Shown here piece after piece: positions 1 through 8,493 of a stretch of 37,810 nucleotides of DNA. The position numbers were made by a program, and so were the translations under genes. How positions within the stretch are numbered: the stretch's first letter is position 1; every line of letters starts with the position of its first letter. The DNA is from Candidatus Fermentibacterota bacterium (lineage in GTDB: Bacteria > Fermentibacterota > Fermentibacteria > Fermentibacterales > JCC-6). The DNA is taken from the NCBI GenBank assembly GCA_030609965.1, contig JAUWSQ010000001.1, positions 1-37,810 of the forward strand. Direction: 5' to 3'. Under the pieces are notes generated by a model that was not told where the DNA came from, did not search any database, and saw nothing but the letters and a program-made list of their open reading frames with translations.

Positions 1-301
1 GAGAGATCCATTCGGCTTCTACCTCTACCGGATTACCGTCCCGGTCGTAGAACCTGTGCAGATACTTGGCCACATGAGCCCTCATTCTGCAGTCCAGCCA
101 GTACCTGTCCTCCTCCGGAATACTCTCATCGCTTAAAATCTCCTCAAGCCATGGCATGGGATAGCCATCCGTGAGGGACGCTTCAAGCTCTTCAGTGGTT
201 TCAGCACGGAATACTTCAACGATTTCAAGGCCTGAAGAACCCGAATCACCACTATCTGCAGACGTGATTGCTACAACAACAAACAAAAGTACTGTTATCA
301 A
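1..301 (-). CDS. Exported protein, unknown function (3' part beyond window)
   Basis: The minus strand is open from the window edge to about position 301 and encodes roughly 100 residues. The N-terminus reads as a hydrophobic stretch (LITVLLFVVVAITSA) followed by DSGDSG, which fits a Sec signal peptide cleaved after an Ala. The mature part is acidic and contains PMPWLEEIL and RYWLDCRMRAHVAKYLHRFY. I do not recognise a family. No ATG is available; the likely start is TTG at 301, or ATT about 9 bases upstream, which sits better behind an AGGGG ribosome-binding site. The C-terminus lies outside the window, so length and function stay open. Confidence 0.55.
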   Translation of the reverse strand, partial: MITVLLFVVVAITSADSGDSGSSGLEIVEVFRAETTEELEASLTDGYPMPWLEEILSDESIPEEDRYWLDCRMRAHVAKYLHRFYDRDGNPVEVEAEWIS

Positions 302-770
302 TGATCTAATTTTTGACCCCTGTCTAAATGTTATTCAAGATATTAATCGACTCGGAAAGAGCTGCGGAGGAGGCCGGATCGGCGAGTAATGTAGGGTTAC
401 CCCCCCCCAACTACAATAAACAGTGTTATCTATATTCTGTGTCTCATTGAACCGATTGGATTGTTTATCAAGCAGATTGAAGTGATTTGAATTGATTGCA
501 GATTTGGGTAGTAATACTGAGATCTGTTTCTGATTGAACCTCTGAAACGAATCATTGAATCTCATTTGGAGATTATAGTTTATTGTTTTATCAAATCAAG
601 TGCTTGCAAAAGGATTTTAGATAACAGTAGTTTTAGCAAATACACACTTCAATTATCTTGCATCATACAAGATCAAAGCTTGTTCCTCCAAAGCCTCAGA
701 CTCCTGGTAACGGGAGACAGAAAAGTCCCCCCTCCGCTGTAACCCCGCCAATTTCAAATTTCCTATTGCT
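302..770. other. Intergenic region, 469 bp, no convincing gene
   Basis: AT-rich stretch between two minus-strand genes. It contains a run of nine C at 400-408, a segment with several GATTG/GATTTG words (about 449-500), and a copy of a dispersed G-rich repeat at 691-739. Short open frames here have no ribosome-binding site or protein-like composition. It should hold the promoter of the gene at the left edge and the 3' untranslated end of the Fic gene, but I see no clear intrinsic terminator. Confidence 0.6.
691..739 (-). repeat. Dispersed G-rich repeat, copy A
   Basis: Core on the plus strand is AAAAGTCCCCCCTCCGCTG preceded by GACAG. Similarity to copy B (4620-4666) covers the whole ~48 bp, starting with AAGCCTCAG and identical from GAAAAGTC through CCTCC. 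It lies about 30 bp beyond the 3' end of the Fic gene. On the minus strand it reads CAGCGGAGG, six G in all, then ACTTTTCTGTC. Confidence 0.7.
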
Positions 771-2291
771 TCACTCAATTAACGACCGCTTGCTGAACAA
801 CTCCTTTTGCACAATCTCCTCTATTGCTTCCAGCTCATCGTTCTTGAGGAAAGCATAGTAAGTTTTCCGCTTACCTGCGGATAACCTGCAATTGTTCTGC
901 AGGCAGAACTTGATGAGCAGATCAAGCTTCTGGTCCGGCATATCAATCACTTCCTGTATTGCCTTTCTGGCTCTATCGTAATCCACGAGGAAATCCAGTT
1001 CCAATGCAAGTTCTTGGTCAACAGTCATCTTGACAAACTCAAAGAGTATTTCAGCCTGAACCGTCATATCTATGTATCTGTAGAAGTTTCCCGTCTCTCC
1101 CATGACGGTCATTTGCCCTAATTCATCCAGATCGAATTTCAGCAAGGACAGTAGAGGACGGGAAAATGCTTCAAGAGCGTAATCATATAGATCAGGTTTC
1201 TTCAACATCGCTGCTGAAACAGGGATCATCAACCCCTCTGGAACTGCATTTCCAAGAAACAGGATGTTGTGAATAAGAAAGCGGTGAATTCTTCCGTTCC
1301 CATCCTCAAACGGATGCATGTATACAAACCCGAAAGCCACTATTGCAGCATGTATAACCGGAGGCAGCGAAGCTGCATTTTCTAACATGTTCGTATGCGA
1401 ATCCAGCAAACCGCCCATTAGTGACTCAACATCTTCAGGTTTAGGGCAGACGAAATGAATTCTCTGATCCCTGAAGGAAATCATTTCCCCAATGTAGTTC
1501 TGATTCTTTCTGTAATCCGAATCCCTGAACCGGTCATCCACAATTCTATTCTGCAACCCAATCAGGTCCTTTTTGTTACAGAAGTCCCTCTTTGTTGCCA
1601 TTTCAAGAGATGCGATAAACCGCTCTACTCTGGATGCGCTTGGTTTAAGGTGTTCAATCTCAAAAGAAGATTGGGTTTCCTTGCTGTACAGGTAACTCAG
1701 AGCACGCCTGATGAGAGAAGGAGGATAAGAACCCAGAATCTCTCCGCACCGCCGGTGAATATCAAATTCTTCCATTGAAGAAAGAACACTATTTCTTCTT
1801 ACAATTGGGCAGAATTCTCTACTTCCCAGAAGATTGTTCACCACCCGCTGTCGTTTCACCCTTACACCGGGATTTACCGTGTAGTATTCCCCCGGTTCAA
1901 GTAGAGGGATGTAATTCCCCTGAATAACATCATTCAATGGCAGAGCGTTACCAGTAAGGAATTCGAACAGAAACCAGATTCTTCGGGCATATTTTCCTGT
2001 TGGCTTCGATTCAATCCATGATGTAATCTCGAACGTACTCACAACAGAAAACAAAGCTGAGAGTATTCCCAGGTTGGTTCCGTCATACTTCAGTGCGAAC
2101 TCAAGATGATCCCCGATAGTATCCCCCGGCCAGCGCACAGGGGGAAAAGTCGTTATCTCCAACCCGTCTTTCACAATAGTAGTTTTTAATGTTCCAACAG
2201 AACTAACTGAAGATGTGCGCCAGTGCGGTATTACTCTCAGTTGATACTTCTTGATGAGGAACTCGTATCCTGCAGCACTCACTTTTTTCAT
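771..2291 (-). CDS. Fic-domain protein (probable AMP-transferase)
   Basis: 506-residue Fic/DOC protein. The catalytic motif HPFEDGNGRIHR is complete at residues 326-337, including the His base, the acidic metal ligand and the GNGR anion hole, so transfer of AMP (or another nucleotide) to a Ser/Thr/Tyr of a target protein is expected. Around residues 210-220 the stretch SSFEIEH resembles the inhibitory helix of class II Fic proteins ([S/T]xxxE[G/N]) but has His after the Glu, so autoinhibition may be altered. The N-terminal ~200 residues (FPPVRWPGDTIGDH) and the helical C-terminus are as in stand-alone Fic proteins of about 500 residues. No antitoxin-like partner is adjacent. The start has GAGG nine bases upstream. 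The target is unknown. Confidence 0.88.
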   Translation of the reverse strand: MKKVSAAGYEFLIKKYQLRVIPHWRTSSVSSVGTLKTTIVKDGLEITTFPPVRWPGDTIGDHLEFALKYDGTNLGILSALFSVVSTFEITSWIESKPTGKYARRIWFLFEFLTGNALPLNDVIQGNYIPLLEPGEYYTVNPGVRVKRQRVVNNLLGSREFCPIVRRNSVLSSMEEFDIHRRCGEILGSYPPSLIRRALSYLYSKETQSSFEIEHLKPSASRVERFIASLEMATKRDFCNKKDLIGLQNRIVDDRFRDSDYRKNQNYIGEMISFRDQRIHFVCPKPEDVESLMGGLLDSHTNMLENAASLPPVIHAAIVAFGFVYMHPFEDGNGRIHRFLIHNILFLGNAVPEGLMIPVSAAMLKKPDLYDYALEAFSRPLLSLLKFDLDELGQMTVMGETGNFYRYIDMTVQAEILFEFVKMTVDQELALELDFLVDYDRARKAIQEVIDMPDQKLDLLIKFCLQNNCRLSAGKRKTYYAFLKNDELEAIEEIVQKELFSKRSLIE

Positions 2292-2371
2292 TTCAAATAC
2301 CTCATTCAGTCATAAAACTGTTAGAAATCATATTTTTCTATTACTTTTCCAGCTATCTCAAATAATATAGT

Positions 2372-2400
2372 TAGATATCCGTATTCCGCAAAGTTATCAA
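2372..2400 (-). promoter_or_regulatory. Promoter candidate for the Fic gene
   Basis: On the minus strand TTGATA (2395-2400) and TATCTA (2372-2377) are separated by exactly 17 bases. This would give a leader of about 70-75 bases before the ATG at 2291. Sequence match only. Confidence 0.35.
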
Positions 2401-2598
2401 TTACGTTACTCTTTGAGTCTGAATCAGAGAAGGAAACAGAAAAATCGTTACAGAAACTAGAATATCATTAGAAATCTCACCTTATCACATTTTTCTATTA
2501 CAAAACTACTGCGGACTCTGCAGAGATACCGGATAACTAGACAAGAAAAAAGCATCTCATGGAGGCCGGAACTGGGGCTTCTCGGTAGCGAAATCTTC

Positions 2599-2627
2599 TT
2601 GACTGACTTCGTCATTCAATATATCAT
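2599..2627 (+). promoter_or_regulatory. Sigma-70-type promoter for the sorting-domain protein
   Basis: TTGACT (2599-2604) and TATCAT (2622-2627) with a 17-base spacer, about 43 bases before the ATG at 2670. Transcription would start near 2634 and include the AAGGAG ribosome-binding site. Confidence 0.55.
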
Positions 2628-2669
2628 CAAATAGAAGAGATTAACACTTCTCCCTTTTAAGGAGTTGAA

Positions 2670-4499
2670 ATGAAATTGATTCTGCCACTTTCAGGCATTC
2701 TGGTTGCGCTTGAGTTTGGCGTATTTCACCAACAGGCTGTTTCAAGGGCGGACATCTACATCGGGCCGGGACAGGACACTCTGCTCATCGATGTGGACTT
2801 CGTGCAGGATGGTGATATTATTATTTACGGAGATGGCGTTCTGCTTGTTGATGACGCCAAGCTGACCATTTCCGGACATGTCTACGCTCAGGATCAGGGT
2901 AAGGCTGTGTTCAGAAACAATGCCTGGCTTCACTTCAATCAATTCTATGTTGGCCAGTATTACGTTTTTCTTATTGGCAACTCCGAGTTCGAAGCTTCAG
3001 ACGCAACCGTGGATGCGAACGGTGTCATGCACTACGCTCAGCTTCATGACGATTGTATCTATACCGCCGTGCGCACGGATTTCCCCGACTGGACTTTCAG
3101 AAAGGTTTTCGACAGGGCATCACTGATACTTGAAGATGTGGATCATGTAGGGGATATAATGGTTGATGATTCCTGTTTTGTGCATTTCACCAGATGTGAT
3201 ACACTCATGCCATGGCTGGAAACCTGTGACGGCTCCGTTATAGATATCGAGTTTCCAGATCCGGACTATGTTGAGCATTTCGAGTTCTCCGAAAGCACAC
3301 CCGGTGTTGACGGAATAGGTTTTACATTCATCGTTGATCAATGCAACAGGTGCTGGTGGTCTCTTGAAACTCAACCCGGTTGTTCGGTTACAGTTAATAA
3401 TTCTGAAATAAGAGGTTCGTGCATCAGAATACCCGGCTCCAACTCAGTCAACATTCAGAATATTGAGAACTACAGCTATTTTACGCATCTGGTAGTTCCT
3501 CTGGAAGACAGACTGCTTGAATACAACAACACTTACGTGTACTGGTGGAACTGGTATCCGATGGAAAACACGGTACTCAATATTGATTCAAGTGTTTTCG
3601 GTGAATTGATAGGAAGAGGCAATTCCGAAACCTATGCCACGAATTGCGTTCATGACGGAGCAACGATAAGCCTCGGCGTTGAGGACAGCGCCTATGTCTC
3701 GTTTGCTGACGGAGAATGCCTTGCTTACATATCTTCCTGGGACAGGGGGACAATGCTGCTTACGAACTCATCTGTAACGCCCTTGTGGCCATATCAGTCA
3801 ACAAATATCGCCCATCATCATTCCAGGATGCTGGCGGTTAACTCCTATTTTGAATACGAACCGGAAGCGGTGGATACCGCTCTTGTAATGGTGGCCGCGA
3901 TAGATGGGCCTCCATCCGGACAGGTTGATGACAATATTGATGTAACCGGCTCCGCATGGATGGATACAGGAGAATACAATCCGGCAGTATTCGATAGATA
4001 CACGCTCTCATGGGCTGAAGACGGCGGTTCTGACTGGACGCTTATCGTAGAATCAGCGAATCAGATGCACAACGAAATTATTGCCTCATGGAATACATCG
4101 GGAATGACTGAGGGGGAGTACGATCTTCAGCTTACGCTGTACAGCACAGCTGATGACAGTCTGACAGCGCCAGCGGATATTACGTTGTATCCACTCGGGA
4201 TCGAAGAATCACAAGGTCAGAACCATGGTTGTTATCTGAATTATCCGAATCCATTCACTGCAGGAGCAGCATTCACTTACAGGCTGACCGAGAATGAAAC
4301 TGTAGTACTCCGTGTCTACGATGTATGTGGACGTCTCGTGGATACTGTACTGAATGAAACTCAAACAGTGGGAGAACATTCGGTAACCTGGGACTCTTCT
4401 GACATATCCGGTCAAAGCATGAACTCAGGTATTTACTTCTACTATTTCCAGGTCGGGGATGAGTTTACTCAGACGGGCAAATTCCTTCTCTTCAGGTAA
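2670..4499 (+). CDS. Secreted beta-rich protein with C-terminal sorting domain
   Basis: 609 residues with a signal peptide (first ~27 residues, ending VSRA). Residues ~30-400 are rich in short beta segments and turn residues (VLLVDDAKLTISGHV, NSEFEASDATVDANG, NSSVTPL), like right-handed beta-helix surface proteins. An Ig-like stretch follows (~410-510). The last ~90 residues are a type IX secretion / FlgD-Ig sorting domain: NYPNPF near 525, VVLRVYDVCGRLVDTV, and a SGIYFYYFQ...TGKFLLFR end. Such domains send proteins through the outer membrane in Bacteroidetes and relatives. AAGGAG lies six bases before the ATG and a good promoter precedes it. The substrate or ligand is unknown; no enzyme motif is visible. 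Confidence 0.8.
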   Translation: MKLILPLSGILVALEFGVFHQQAVSRADIYIGPGQDTLLIDVDFVQDGDIIIYGDGVLLVDDAKLTISGHVYAQDQGKAVFRNNAWLHFNQFYVGQYYVFLIGNSEFEASDATVDANGVMHYAQLHDDCIYTAVRTDFPDWTFRKVFDRASLILEDVDHVGDIMVDDSCFVHFTRCDTLMPWLETCDGSVIDIEFPDPDYVEHFEFSESTPGVDGIGFTFIVDQCNRCWWSLETQPGCSVTVNNSEIRGSCIRIPGSNSVNIQNIENYSYFTHLVVPLEDRLLEYNNTYVYWWNWYPMENTVLNIDSSVFGELIGRGNSETYATNCVHDGATISLGVEDSAYVSFADGECLAYISSWDRGTMLLTNSSVTPLWPYQSTNIAHHHSRMLAVNSYFEYEPEAVDTALVMVAAIDGPPSGQVDDNIDVTGSAWMDTGEYNPAVFDRYTLSWAEDGGSDWTLIVESANQMHNEIIASWNTSGMTEGEYDLQLTLYSTADDSLTAPADITLYPLGIEESQGQNHGCYLNYPNPFTAGAAFTYRLTENETVVLRVYDVCGRLVDTVLNETQTVGEHSVTWDSSDISGQSMNSGIYFYYFQVGDEFTQTGKFLLFR

Positions 4500-4572
4500 A
4501 GTGAATAGTGAAATGTTGTTATTCCAACTGTGAAAAATGCAATCCGGCAGGCCGCCTGAAGTGATTCATGGA

Positions 4573-4596
4573 CCTACCTGATAACCTACCTGATAA
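4573..4596 (+). repeat. 12-bp tandem duplication
   Basis: CCTACCTGATAA occurs twice in direct succession, just upstream of repeat copy B. It is noncoding, in the 3' region of the sorting-domain gene. Confidence 0.8.
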
Positions 4597-4619
4597 TAGC
4601 AGACTCAGATACTTGCTTG

Positions 4620-4666
4620 AAGCCTCAGGCTTCTTATAATGAGTGACCGAAAAGTCCCCCCTCCCT
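4620..4666 (-). repeat. Dispersed G-rich repeat, copy B
   Basis: Same family as copies A and C; core GAAAAGTCCCCCCTCC, preceded by GACC. The first 13 bases form a tight hairpin (AAGCC-TCA-GGCTT). It lies about 120 bp after the sorting-domain gene. A longer open frame starting at 4643 runs through this repeat and is unlikely to be the true start of the next gene. Confidence 0.7.
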
Positions 4667-4759
4667 GTGCATCAGACGAATACTGACCCTGATTGGGACC
4701 GGAAGTATATTGTGTGGACAAGGTACTTTGAACCACAATTGATCCGGAGGGAGGTTGGC

Positions 4760-5521
4760 ATGCAGTTTTTGTTCATTGCTTTCATTATCTCGCTTTCCCT
4801 TATACCTATCGAAGTTATGGATTACCCATACAGTGATGACACAGTCTATCTGGTATACGAAGAGACAGAATCGGGACATCGGATATCCCTGAGCTCTGAC
4901 TATGAGGGAACGATCTCTCCCATGACGGAATATGTGGAGTATCCGGGATTGTTCAATCCGGCAAAGGCAGCAGTAACTTTCGACGAAGAAACTCGCGTTT
5001 TGTCGGTCTACTCCCAATACCCTTTCAGTGCTAACTACTATCTGGCCACATACAGATTCGATGATGATGGCTATCTCAGTCTTCTGGAATCAGGTGGTCA
5101 CGATTACTACTTTGATGCCCTGGAACAAATAGAGCTGAACGTCGACTGCCTTGATCTGGAAGAAGCCCTCAATACCGCATGGTCGGTTATGTATCCGCAT
5201 GCCAATCCATATTCTCAAGAGATGTGTATACTGCTTCTGAAGGCCGGCCTTCAGCATTCCGATTCACTCATCACGGCTGGAGAACCTCCAGAGGTTGCAA
5301 TCGAGTGCTTTGAGGAGATAAACGATGTGGCCAGGAATCTGTCCAGTAACCAGGTTTATATGGCTGTACAGAATCTTGAGTACTACCCGGAGTGGTTCTT
5401 CATCCAGCCGGAAGACTATTTCAAACTGCTGGATGAATACGCAGATCTCCTTGAGAAAACCGGTGACTCACAGGAAGCAGAAAATGTACGTCTGGTGAGA
5501 ATGGAGCTTGCAGGAGAATGA
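4760..5521 (+). CDS. Exported protein, unknown, helical C-terminus
   Basis: 253 residues from the ATG at 4760, chosen because GGAGGGAGG lies five bases upstream and the protein then begins with a clean signal peptide (MQFLFIAFIISLSLIP). The in-frame start 39 codons earlier lies in a dispersed repeat and would bury this signal. The mature N-terminal half is beta-like and acidic (DDTVYLVYEET, YRFDDDGYLSLLESGG). The last ~110 residues are helical with spacing reminiscent of tetratricopeptide repeats (EEALNTAWSVMYPHANP, DYFKLLDEYADLLEKTGDSQEAENV). No enzyme motif. It stands alone between two convergently arranged neighbours. Function unknown. Confidence 0.72.
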   Translation: MQFLFIAFIISLSLIPIEVMDYPYSDDTVYLVYEETESGHRISLSSDYEGTISPMTEYVEYPGLFNPAKAAVTFDEETRVLSVYSQYPFSANYYLATYRFDDDGYLSLLESGGHDYYFDALEQIELNVDCLDLEEALNTAWSVMYPHANPYSQEMCILLLKAGLQHSDSLITAGEPPEVAIECFEEINDVARNLSSNQVYMAVQNLEYYPEWFFIQPEDYFKLLDEYADLLEKTGDSQEAENVRLVRMELAGE

Positions 5522-5548
5522 TCTGAAATGCCGTACCAGCCCGGCTAC

Positions 5549-6484
5549 CTATAGCTCCACTGCGCCAAGGCCAAGGAATAACCTTGTATACTCAACAGGA
5601 TTTCCGTAATCAGGATCGAATCTGATCGAACTTATGGATTCTACTTGATCGGGGCTCAGCGGGAACATCATCACATCCTGTCCCTGTTGTATGCACCGCT
5701 GACGAATCGCAGGCTCCCATGTACTCCAAAGGGCCTGTATCTCCTGACTTTTGAAGCTGTTATCCCCCCAACCGCATAACGTATACAGTATTTCATCCTG
5801 TGATAGTGCTTCGCTCAGGGTTGTAACCGACTCCTCTACCTGGGCAATCCGGGTGATGATCTCCCCGCTCACTTCTTTAAAAATGAGTGCTTCTCCCTGG
5901 TAGCCATAGGTTCGGGCAAACGAAGGATAGTCTGCTGCAATGAACCAGCCAAGAGAATTCGCTGTGCATTCATAGTAGAGGAACCGATCCTGGAAGGAGG
6001 CGCCGGGTACTGTAACGTAGTTCGCCGGAACAACACGCCAGAATGGAGTGGCCCAGCCGAATCCATCAGCGTCGTATGCCACCGGCAGGCTTTCTTCGTT
6101 TTCGGGAATGTCCCGCGTCAGGCTGACATCCCGCCATACTCCTGTCTGGTCGATAAAGTTCTCGGGAGAAACTCTTCTCTCACTCTCCTCATGCCATATT
6201 GAATCAGGCGGAGGAAACAGAGTAGTGAAGTATCCTTCGTTAACCCGGACAGTAAAAGTACCGGTGCACTGAGCACCGTGGAACCAGACCACCGGCGCTT
6301 CCACTTCGTACTCGGTGTAAGGTTCAAGAGTACCAGCATCATCAAGGTAGCCCCACTTCGCACCACTTGCAACAGGGGTTCCCATATCAACTTCGATCAC
6401 ACCCCATTCATGGACGTAGACAGTTTCATAATCGACATTAATCTCAACAGTATCTGTAACAGCAAAAAAGAAAAACGGAATCAT
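5549..6484 (-). CDS. Exported protein with N-terminal VHEWG motif, unknown
   Basis: 311 residues. The N-terminus (MIPFFFFAVTDT) is a short hydrophobic segment that may be a shortened signal peptide; AAGGGGG lies seven bases before the ATG, which supports this start. Shortly after comes VYVHEWGVIEVD. A very similar VHEWG motif opens a family of large uncharacterised proteins in Planctomycetes, Acidobacteria and others; I link it from memory of the motif only. The rest is beta-rich (PVVWFHGAQCTGTFTVRV), with three cysteines in the C-terminal half. It converges on the preceding exported-protein gene with 27 bases between stop codons. Function unknown. Confidence 0.72.
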   Translation of the reverse strand: MIPFFFFAVTDTVEINVDYETVYVHEWGVIEVDMGTPVASGAKWGYLDDAGTLEPYTEYEVEAPVVWFHGAQCTGTFTVRVNEGYFTTLFPPPDSIWHEESERRVSPENFIDQTGVWRDVSLTRDIPENEESLPVAYDADGFGWATPFWRVVPANYVTVPGASFQDRFLYYECTANSLGWFIAADYPSFARTYGYQGEALIFKEVSGEIITRIAQVEESVTTLSEALSQDEILYTLCGWGDNSFKSQEIQALWSTWEPAIRQRCIQQGQDVMMFPLSPDQVESISSIRFDPDYGNPVEYTRLFLGLGAVEL

Positions 6485-6552
6485 CAGATACCCCCTTGTA
6501 TTTCCTTATATACCTGTATATGCAGAAACAGGAAACACTCCCTGGAAACTGA

Positions 6553-6759
6553 CTATTCCCGAATGAAGTAGTACAACCCGAATCCGCCTCTTGAAATCAA
6601 CGCGAGGCTCAATAGGGCATGGATCCAGCTTACATCTACTTTATCAATAAAGTAAAGGTAGGTAAGAATTACGAGAACAAGGGATCCTGAGCGCGAGTAT
6701 ACCTTCAGAAGAAGATATTTCTCCTTCGTTAATGGAAGTGTCTTCGATTTGTTAAACAT
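6553..6759 (-). CDS. Small membrane protein, truncated paralogue
   Basis: 68 residues with two likely membrane segments. The C-terminus (ALISRGGFGLYYFIRE) is nearly identical to the last residues of the membrane protein at 8115-8492 (TLISKGGFGLYFFIRE), and the alignment extends over about 58 residues from a shared lysine/glutamate-rich loop. It therefore corresponds to the C-terminal half of that family and lacks the first two membrane segments and the XRE regulator found with the full copy. It is either a decayed duplicate or a functional short form. It is divergent from the ATPase gene at 6810, with an inverted repeat between them. Confidence 0.55.
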   Translation of the reverse strand: MFNKSKTLPLTKEKYLLLKVYSRSGSLVLVILTYLYFIDKVDVSWIHALLSLALISRGGFGLYYFIRE

Positions 6760-6766
6760 ACTTTAC

Positions 6767-6793
6767 AATACCTCCGATATTTTGTAAGGTATT
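6767..6793. promoter_or_regulatory. Inverted repeat between divergent genes (possible operator)
   Basis: AATACCT (6767-6773) and AGGTATT (6787-6793) form a perfect 7-bp inverted repeat with a 13-base centre, in the 50-base gap between the divergent small membrane protein and the ATPase gene. It may be a protein-binding site; the binding protein is unknown. Confidence 0.4.
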
Positions 6794-6809
6794 ATTCACA
6801 GGAGGTAGA

Positions 6810-8042
6810 ATGGCTTTAATCCAGCGCGATGCCCTCACAAATATCCGCAAGCATTATAAACCGGAAGATGTAATTGTAATCCATGGAGCAAGACAGGTCG
6901 GTAAAACATGCCTTCTGAAGCTGATAGCAGAAGATCTGACAGCATTGGGCCTTACTTGCCACTACATCGATCTGGAAGATTTCCGGATGCTGGATCTCCT
7001 GAACAAGGGTCCTGAAGAAGTTCTATCCTACCTGAAACAAAAAGGTTTGCTCGATGAATCGCGGTTGTTTCTGCTCGTAGATGAGATACAGTATCTCGAT
7101 AATCCCACAAATCTGCTTAAATTAATTCGAGATCATTATTCAAAAGAACTGAAACTTATCGTATCCGGTTCATCAAGTTTTGAGATCCGGTCCAAATTCA
7201 AAAACTCCCTGGCCGGCAGAACTGTGGATTTCGAGCTGCATCCGCTTAGTTTCATGGAGTATCTTCGATTTATTAACTGCAACATTCAGATAAGAACTCC
7301 AGTAACTTCTCCTTCCCTGATAGAAGAATTGAAACACCATTATACAGAATTCGTCCTCTATGGCGGGTATCCAAGAGTGGCACTGGAGACGGAACTTCAG
7401 GAGAAAGAACGGTACATCACACAGATAATTAATACATACGTAAGAAAGGACATCAGAGATTTAGCAAAAGTCCGGCAAATCGGTAAATTCAACAAACTTC
7501 TTGAAATCCTTGCATCACGTTGCGGAACGCTGCTGAATGTCAGTAAGCTCTCATCTTATTCGGGTCTTTCACGTCAAACAGTTAATGACTATCTATTTAC
7601 CATGGAGCAGACTTACGTCATAGAACTGCTCCGGCCATTCTGTAGAAGCATTAAAACAGAGCTGTTCAAGATGCCCAAGATCTTTTTCTACGATACGGGA
7701 CTTGCATCAATACTGGGGGAGAGAGGATTCCGAAAAAAGGTATCGGGAGAAATGCTGGAGAATTCGATATTTGCTGAACTCCGGAAAATCGTGACTAGAA
7801 ATAATCTCAATTACTGGCGTACGAAGGACGATCAGGAAGTTGATTTCATATTGCGTCAACATGACAGTATTATTCCAATCGAAGTAAAAGTGAGCGCACC
7901 GGGAAGATATCCCGCAGCTCTCAGATACTTCACCCGCCATTACAATTCACAGGAACCAACATTAGTTGTACTGAATAAAACCAATTCAGCAGAAGGTCTG
8001 AATCTCATTTATCCATGGGAACTTTACACACTCTTCCTGTAA
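6810..8042 (+). CDS. AAA_14 / DUF4143 ATPase
   Basis: 410 residues, typical length for this family. Walker A GARQVGKT is at 26-33, Walker B LFLLVDE at 86-92 and a sensor-like SGSSS at 119-123. The middle contains the usual ELHPLSFMEYL and YGGYPRVAL stretches and a winged-helix-like SRQTVNDYLFTME. The C-terminal DUF4143 part carries EVDFIL...IPIEVKVSAP, the D-x-E-x-K pattern of PD-(D/E)XK nuclease folds. These ATPases are widespread, often in many copies per genome and linked to mobile regions; their cellular role is not established. GGAGG lies six bases before the ATG. Repeat copy C follows the stop codon. Confidence 0.88.
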   Translation: MALIQRDALTNIRKHYKPEDVIVIHGARQVGKTCLLKLIAEDLTALGLTCHYIDLEDFRMLDLLNKGPEEVLSYLKQKGLLDESRLFLLVDEIQYLDNPTNLLKLIRDHYSKELKLIVSGSSSFEIRSKFKNSLAGRTVDFELHPLSFMEYLRFINCNIQIRTPVTSPSLIEELKHHYTEFVLYGGYPRVALETELQEKERYITQIINTYVRKDIRDLAKVRQIGKFNKLLEILASRCGTLLNVSKLSSYSGLSRQTVNDYLFTMEQTYVIELLRPFCRSIKTELFKMPKIFFYDTGLASILGERGFRKKVSGEMLENSIFAELRKIVTRNNLNYWRTKDDQEVDFILRQHDSIIPIEVKVSAPGRYPAALRYFTRHYNSQEPTLVVLNKTNSAEGLNLIYPWELYTLFL

Positions 8043-8084
8043 TTGGGGGCCGTAATCCGACTGTTACAACTGTTGAAAATGAAT

Positions 8085-8108
8085 GACAGGAAAGTCCTCC
8101 CTCCGCTG
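8085..8108 (-). repeat. Dispersed G-rich repeat, copy C
   Basis: GACAGGAAAGTCCTCCCTCC followed by GCTG matches the core of copies A and B with two substitutions. It fills the gap between the convergent stop codons of the ATPase and the small membrane protein. Confidence 0.65.
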
Positions 8109-8114
8109 AAAAAA

Positions 8115-8492
8115 CTATTCCCGAATGAAGAAATACAGTCCGAACCCACCTTTTGAAATCAGAGTAACGCACACCAGAGCAATGATCCAGCCTGAAGTTG
8201 GATCACATTTTTGCATTCTCCCATACATACCCATAAGAACAAAAAATACCGCACTCCATGAATATGAAGCTACTTTTCTCTCCAGGTACTCTTCACGTTC
8301 ATCAGGCTTGTAGCCTGTGTAGAAGTACATTACAAAAATAAAGGCGGGTAACATTGATATCGCCAGAATGTAAATGTAATGTCCTTTTACAAGCAAATTT
8401 GTATCCCAGAACAGATTCAATGCCGTAAATAGAATTCCTGCACCAAGGTGAACTACTGACCAGAGAATGTAATTTCCTTTTATTGATTTCAT
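8115..8492 (-). CDS. Four-segment membrane protein paired with XRE regulator
   Basis: 125 residues from the ATG at 8492, one base after the regulator's stop codon; GGAGGAAGAG at the end of the regulator gene is its ribosome-binding site. A longer frame from 8540 overlaps the regulator and is less likely. Four hydrophobic segments are visible, with a charged loop GYKPDEREEYLERK between the second and third and a conserved LISKGGFGLYFFIRE end. Small membrane proteins transcribed with an XRE-type regulator are common (for example DUF2178-like); their function is unknown. Translational coupling implies that both are made together under the regulator's own promoter. Confidence 0.75.
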   Translation of the reverse strand: MKSIKGNYILWSVVHLGAGILFTALNLFWDTNLLVKGHYIYILAISMLPAFIFVMYFYTGYKPDEREEYLERKVASYSWSAVFFVLMGMYGRMQKCDPTSGWIIALVCVTLISKGGFGLYFFIRE

Positions 8493-8493
8493 A

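Larger units (their letters stand above)
2292..2669. other. Divergent intergenic region, 378 bp
   Basis: AT-rich space between the divergent Fic and sorting-domain genes. It carries a promoter candidate for each (listed separately). Two similar blocks occur: TTAGAAATC followed closely by a stretch ending TTTTTCTATTAC, at about 2321-2344 and again at 2467-2500, the second with about ten extra bases inside. No open frame looks like a gene. Confidence 0.6.

Noticed and set aside
449..500. Repeated GATTG/GATTTG words
   Set aside because: Spacing is irregular and there are no spacers of constant length, so it is neither CRISPR nor a regular tandem repeat.
335..565. Minus-strand open frame of 76 codons
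   Set aside because: It crosses the poly-C run and AT-rich intergenic DNA, has no ribosome-binding site and no protein-like composition.
771..2291. Fic protein as part of a toxin-antitoxin pair
   Set aside because: No small antitoxin-like gene is adjacent; the Fic protein may carry its own inhibitory helix.
6810..8108. ATPase plus neighbours as an antiphage defence system
   Set aside because: DUF4143 ATPases occur alone and in many copies per genome; no nuclease or sensor partner is present here.
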